From Thermoleophilia bacterium (GTDB lineage Bacteria; Actinomycetota; Thermoleophilia; Gaiellales; Gaiellaceae), in contig JAERMP010000017.1 of assembly GCA_016844515.1 (NCBI GenBank), forward strand, positions 1-16,227: a stretch of DNA of 16,227 nucleotides. Direction: 5' to 3'. Positions 12,681 through 16,227 of the stretch are shown piece by piece. The notes beneath the pieces were generated by a model. That model was not told where the DNA came from and did no database searches. It saw only the letters and a list, made by a program, of their open reading frames with translations. Position 1 is the first letter of the stretch. Each line of letters begins with the position of its first letter. The position numbers were made by a program, and so were the translations under genes.

Positions 12681-13792
12681 GCCTTCCTGCGGTGATCCTC
12701 GTCGGCGGCCAGGGCACGCGGTTGCGGCCGCTCACCGATAGCACGCGGAAGGACATGCTCCCGCTCGTCGATCGGCCACTCCTCTCGTACACCCTCGAGC
12801 ATCTCGCGCGCCACGGCGTCGAGCAAGCCGTCATCTCGTGTGGCTATCTGCCCGACCAGATCGAGGAGGTCTTCGGCGGCGGACACTCGGGCGTCACGCT
12901 CGAGTACGCGGTTGAGGAGACCCCTCTTGGAACCGGCGGCGCGATCGGCTTCGCTGCTCGAGGGCTCGACGGCAGCTTCTTCGCGTTGAACGGCGACTCA
13001 CTACGTGAGGCCGATCTCGACGAGCTCGTCACCTTCCATCGCTCGACCGGCGCGAAGGCGACCATTCTCCTCACACCCGTTGCCGACCCCAGTCGGTACG
13101 GGCTCGTCCGCACTGCACCGGACGGAAGGGTGGAGACCTTTCTCGAGAAGCCGCGGCCAGAGGAGATCGACACAGATCTGATCAACGCCGGTCTCTACGT
13201 CCTCGAGCCCGATGTCCTCGAGCTGATCCCGCCCGATCGTGCGGTGTCGATCGAGCGCGAGGTGTTCCCTCGGCTCGCTGCGGACGGGGCGGTCTACGGG
13301 ATCGCGCTTCCGGGGTACTGGCTCGATGTCGGAACGCCCGAGTCGTACCTGCAAGCTCACCGCGACGTTCTCGAACGGGTCTTCCCGACCGAGGTCGGCA
13401 GCGCACTGGGTGCCGACTTCACCTTTGTCGACCCGACCGCCGAAGTCGATCCAGGCGCGCGCCTCGTCCCTCCCGTCTATGTCGGACCGCGCGCGGTCGT
13501 CGAGGCGGGAGCTCGGCTGGGGAGCCTCGCCGTGCTCGGGGCAGGCTCGCGGCTGTCAGCGGGTAGCGTCGTCGAGAATGCCGTCGTGGGCGCCCGCGCG
13601 ACCGTCGGCGTCGGATGCTCCGTCATTGGCTCGATCGTTGGAGACGACGCCGAGCTGGGAAACGAGTGTGAACTTCACAACCTCGCTGTCGTCGGCCCGG
13701 GTGCGTCGCTCGGTGGCGGCAACGTCCTCGACCACGGGCTGCGCATCGGTGCAGGTCAGAGGATCCCGGAGAAGGCGATTCGGTTCTCATGA
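12677..13792 (+). CDS. Sugar-1-phosphate nucleotidyltransferase with C-terminal hexapeptide-repeat domain
   Basis: A 371-residue enzyme that joins a sugar 1-phosphate to a nucleotide. The start is GTG at 12677 within GTGA overlapping the ugd stop; it puts the nucleotide-binding signature 'GGQGTRLRPLT' at residue 10, where it belongs. The catalytic domain (1-~235) has Lys25, 'ETPLGTGGAI', 'LNGDS' (metal-binding Asp107), 'FLEKP' and 'WLDVGTPESYL'. Residues ~245-370 form a left-handed beta-helix of hexapeptide repeats, as in GDP-mannose pyrophosphorylase and related bacterial GlmU/RmlA-like enzymes. The signature Pro before Lys25 is Arg24 here, and Asp26 follows where Pro is common. The adjacent mannose-phosphate-isomerase-type cupin suggests mannose-1-phosphate and GDP-mannose, but glucose-1-phosphate for the neighbouring Ugd cannot be excluded. 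Confidence 0.87.
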   Translation: MSLPAVILVGGQGTRLRPLTDSTRKDMLPLVDRPLLSYTLEHLARHGVEQAVISCGYLPDQIEEVFGGGHSGVTLEYAVEETPLGTGGAIGFAARGLDGSFFALNGDSLREADLDELVTFHRSTGAKATILLTPVADPSRYGLVRTAPDGRVETFLEKPRPEEIDTDLINAGLYVLEPDVLELIPPDRAVSIEREVFPRLAADGAVYGIALPGYWLDVGTPESYLQAHRDVLERVFPTEVGSALGADFTFVDPTAEVDPGARLVPPVYVGPRAVVEAGARLGSLAVLGAGSRLSAGSVVENAVVGARATVGVGCSVIGSIVGDDAELGNECELHNLAVVGPGASLGGGNVLDHGLRIGAGQRIPEKAIRFS

Positions 13793-14181
13793 GCGAGGAT
13801 GCCCTCAGCCGCTACGGCGTGTCACCGCGGAAGGTGGAGAAACCCTGGGGTTGGGAGCTCGTCTGGGCCGAGGCCGACGCCTACGTCGGCAAGCTCCTGT
13901 TCGTTCGCGCGGGCGAGTCGCTGAGCCTCCAGTACCACGAGAGCAAGGACGAGTCTTGGCTCGTGCAGGAGGGTCGTGCGCGGCTCGAGCTCGGAGAGGT
14001 CGGAGGAGATCTCGACGCGATCGAGATCTCACCGGGGAGCGCATTCCGGTTTCGCCCGGGTACCGTGCACCGGGTGACGGCACTCGAGGACACGCTCGTC
14101 ATCGAGGTCTCGACGCCGTTCCTGGACGACGTCGTCCGCCTCGAAGACCGTTACGGGCGCCAGGGCACGTCGGCACCCTAA
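13789..14181 (+). CDS. Single-domain cupin of the mannose-6-phosphate isomerase type II family
   Basis: A 130-residue stand-alone cupin. The opening 'KVEKPWGWELVWAEADAYVGKLLFVRAGESLSLQYHESKDESWLVQEGRARLEL' is the pattern of the C-terminal isomerase domain of bifunctional GDP-mannose pyrophosphorylase/phosphomannose isomerase proteins. The first cupin motif has His and Glu metal-ligand candidates (QYHESKDE), and the second has 'FRPGTVHRV' with the last His. Its ATG overlaps the nucleotidyltransferase stop in ATGA, so the two halves of a commonly fused enzyme pair are here split but translationally coupled. The likely role is fructose-6-phosphate/mannose-6-phosphate isomerisation feeding GDP-mannose, or a sugar-nucleotide epimerase; activity is inferred. 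A palindromic repeat begins right after its stop codon. Confidence 0.8.
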   Translation: MSEDALSRYGVSPRKVEKPWGWELVWAEADAYVGKLLFVRAGESLSLQYHESKDESWLVQEGRARLELGEVGGDLDAIEISPGSAFRFRPGTVHRVTALEDTLVIEVSTPFLDDVVRLEDRYGRQGTSAP

Positions 14182-14210
14182 GCACCTTGTAACAGACTGT
14201 TACTTGGTGC
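14182..14210. repeat. Palindromic repeat copy 2, between the cupin gene and ahcY
   Basis: The core GTAACAGACTGTTAC (14189-14203) is the same 15-bp palindrome as in the E2 gene. It is flanked by an unpaired TT/TT internal loop and an outer stem GCACC/GGTGC (14182-14186 with 14206-14210). The conserved 23 bp (14185-14207) is the reverse complement of the 4669-4691 copy except at the centre. It begins on the base after the cupin TAA and its right half falls where the -35 region of the ahcY promoter would be, so it could act as an operator, a terminator hairpin or neither. Confidence 0.7.
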
Positions 14211-14223
14211 GCAGGGGCGTGGG

Positions 14224-14229
14224 TAGACT
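14224..14229 (+). promoter_or_regulatory. Candidate -10 box (TAGACT) of ahcY
   Basis: TAGACT fits TANNNT and would start transcription near 14236, giving a leader of about 46 nt. No clear -35 box is present. The palindromic repeat ends 13 nt upstream. The leader shows only a weak purine-rich GAGACTGAG before the ATG. Confidence 0.4.
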
Positions 14230-14254
14230 CGGCTCCGAACCTGACGTTACGTGA

Positions 14255-15550
<1,296 letters not shown>

Positions 15551-15551
15551 T

Positions 15552-15579
15552 CGCGGGGGAACCGCATGGTTCCCCCGCG
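15552..15579 (+). terminator. Strong hairpin terminator after ahcY
   Basis: Two 12-nt arms (15552-15563, CGCGGGGGAACC; 15568-15579, GGTTCCCCCGCG) are exact complements around a GCAT tetraloop, 1 nt after the ahcY stop. A pyrimidine-rich stretch (CCCCCTCCTTCTCC) follows instead of a true U-run, as is frequent in high-GC actinobacteria. Confidence 0.8.
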
Positions 15580-15628
15580 TGCCCCCTCCTTCTCCGCTGT
15601 GCACGGCAGGGGCCGCGCTTGGCCTCCC

Positions 15629-15645
15629 GCCGGGCGAAGCCCGGC
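15629..15645. repeat. Short GC-rich hairpin between ahcY and mtnA
   Basis: GCCGGGC and GCCCGGC are exact complements around GAA. It lies in the 125-nt gap before mtnA. It may be a second terminator or part of the mtnA leader; nothing decides between these. Confidence 0.5.
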
Positions 15646-15675
15646 TCCGGCCACTAGCGGAGGTGCATAGGAGTG

Positions 15676-16227
15676 ATGCGAGGTCTCGAGCCGGAGCAAA
15701 TCGTCAGGTTGGAGGAGGACGCGGTCGTCTTGCTCGACCAGCGGCGTCTGCCCGACGAGGAGGTCGAGCTGCGGTGCGCGTCGGCGGCCGCGGTCGCCGA
15801 CGCCATCAGGGACATGGCGATTCGCGGCGCGCCTGCGATAGGCATCGCCGCCGCGTACGGGTACGCGCTGGCAGCGACACGCGGCGAGGATCTCGACGAG
15901 GCGTATGAGGCGCTCGCATCCGCTCGGCCGACAGCCGTGAACCTCCTCTGGGCGCTCGAGGAGATGCGCTCGGATCCGACACCCGAGCGCGCGCGGGCGC
16001 TCCACGAGGAAGAGGTGGAGAGGTGCCGGCGGATGGCGCGCCACGCCGTCGCGCTCGTCTCTCCCAGCTCCCGCGTGCTCACGCACTGCAACACGGGAGG
16101 CCTCGCGACGGGCGGCTACGGAACGGCGCTCGGAGCCATTCGTGCGGCGTGGGAGCAGGGGCTCGTCAAGCACGTGTGGGTGGACGAGACGAGGCCGCGG
16201 TTGCAGGGAGCCCGCCTCACGGCATGG
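15676..16227 (+). CDS. mtnA: S-methyl-5-thioribose-1-phosphate isomerase, 5' part (runs off the window)
   Basis: The frame stays open to the last base, giving 184 residues of a protein usually near 340-350. MtnA converts methylthioribose 1-phosphate to methylthioribulose 1-phosphate in methionine salvage. Recognisable family stretches are '[18 protein letters not shown]', '[23 protein letters not shown]' (phosphate-binding region), '[14 protein letters not shown]', '[25 protein letters not shown]' with the catalytic Cys of the THCN motif, and '[18 protein letters not shown]'. The similar eIF2B-like subunits lack this Cys motif. The catalytic Asp lies beyond the window edge. The ATG at 15676 is preceded in frame by GTG at 15673, and GGAGG at 15659-15663 or AGGAG at 15669-15673 could be the ribosome binding site, so the exact start is uncertain by one codon. 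A terminator separates it from ahcY. Confidence 0.93.
   Translation, partial: MRGLEPEQIVRLEEDAVVLLDQRRLPDEEVELRCASAAAVADAIRDMAIRGAPAIGIAAAYGYALAATRGEDLDEAYEALASARPTAVNLLWALEEMRSDPTPERARALHEEEVERCRRMARHAVALVSPSSRVLTHCNTGGLATGGYGTALGAIRAAWEQGLVKHVWVDETRPRLQGARLTAW

Overview
This is a high-GC window from what looks like an actinobacterial genome, plausibly Thermoleophilia (Gaiellales or Solirubrobacterales-like). The basis is codon use, the many leaderless -10 boxes right in front of start codons, and the style of the proteins. That placement is an inference, not a search result. Both edges cut through a gene: pheT on the left and mtnA on the right. All genes but one are on the + strand.

Layout. 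(1) 1-937: the 3' part of pheT (phenylalanyl-tRNA synthetase beta chain). (2) 978-1685: a secreted two-domain cupredoxin-like protein, convergent with an internally duplicated protein of unknown function on the - strand (1700-2338). (3) 2365-7562: a 2-oxoacid or acetoin dehydrogenase locus in the order E1alpha, E1beta, E2, GNAT acetyltransferase, E3. E1alpha, E1beta and E2 overlap or nearly touch. The GNAT and E3 genes have their own leaderless promoter boxes, and a 59-bp perfect hairpin repeat resembling a REPIN lies between them. (4) 7601-9014: a small one-helix membrane protein and a HisC-type aminotransferase. (5) 9015-9463: a 449-nt non-coding stretch. Its last ~200 nt can fold into a long structured leader that sequesters the ribosome binding site of the next gene. 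(6) 9464-14181: a cell-envelope or glycan set with tight spacing, namely an LCP (LytR-CpsA-Psr) protein, a UDP-glucose/GDP-mannose dehydrogenase family enzyme, a sugar-phosphate nucleotidyltransferase and a stand-alone mannose-phosphate-isomerase-type cupin. (7) 14282-16227: ahcY (archaeal/Thermotoga-type S-adenosylhomocysteine hydrolase), a strong terminator, then mtnA (methylthioribose-1-phosphate isomerase, partial). This pair handles two by-products of S-adenosylmethionine use.

Three non-coding signals stand out. The first is the structured leader of the LCP gene (9298-9463, with a possible alternative pairing arm at 9273-9282). The second is a 23-bp palindromic repeat present twice in opposite orientation, once in frame inside the E2 linker (4669-4691) and once upstream of ahcY (14185-14207). 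The third is the hairpin repeat at 6091-6149. No tRNA, rRNA, CRISPR array, transposase gene or defence system was seen. Most of the window is ordinary housekeeping, and the novelty is in these non-coding elements and in a few lineage-specific proteins.
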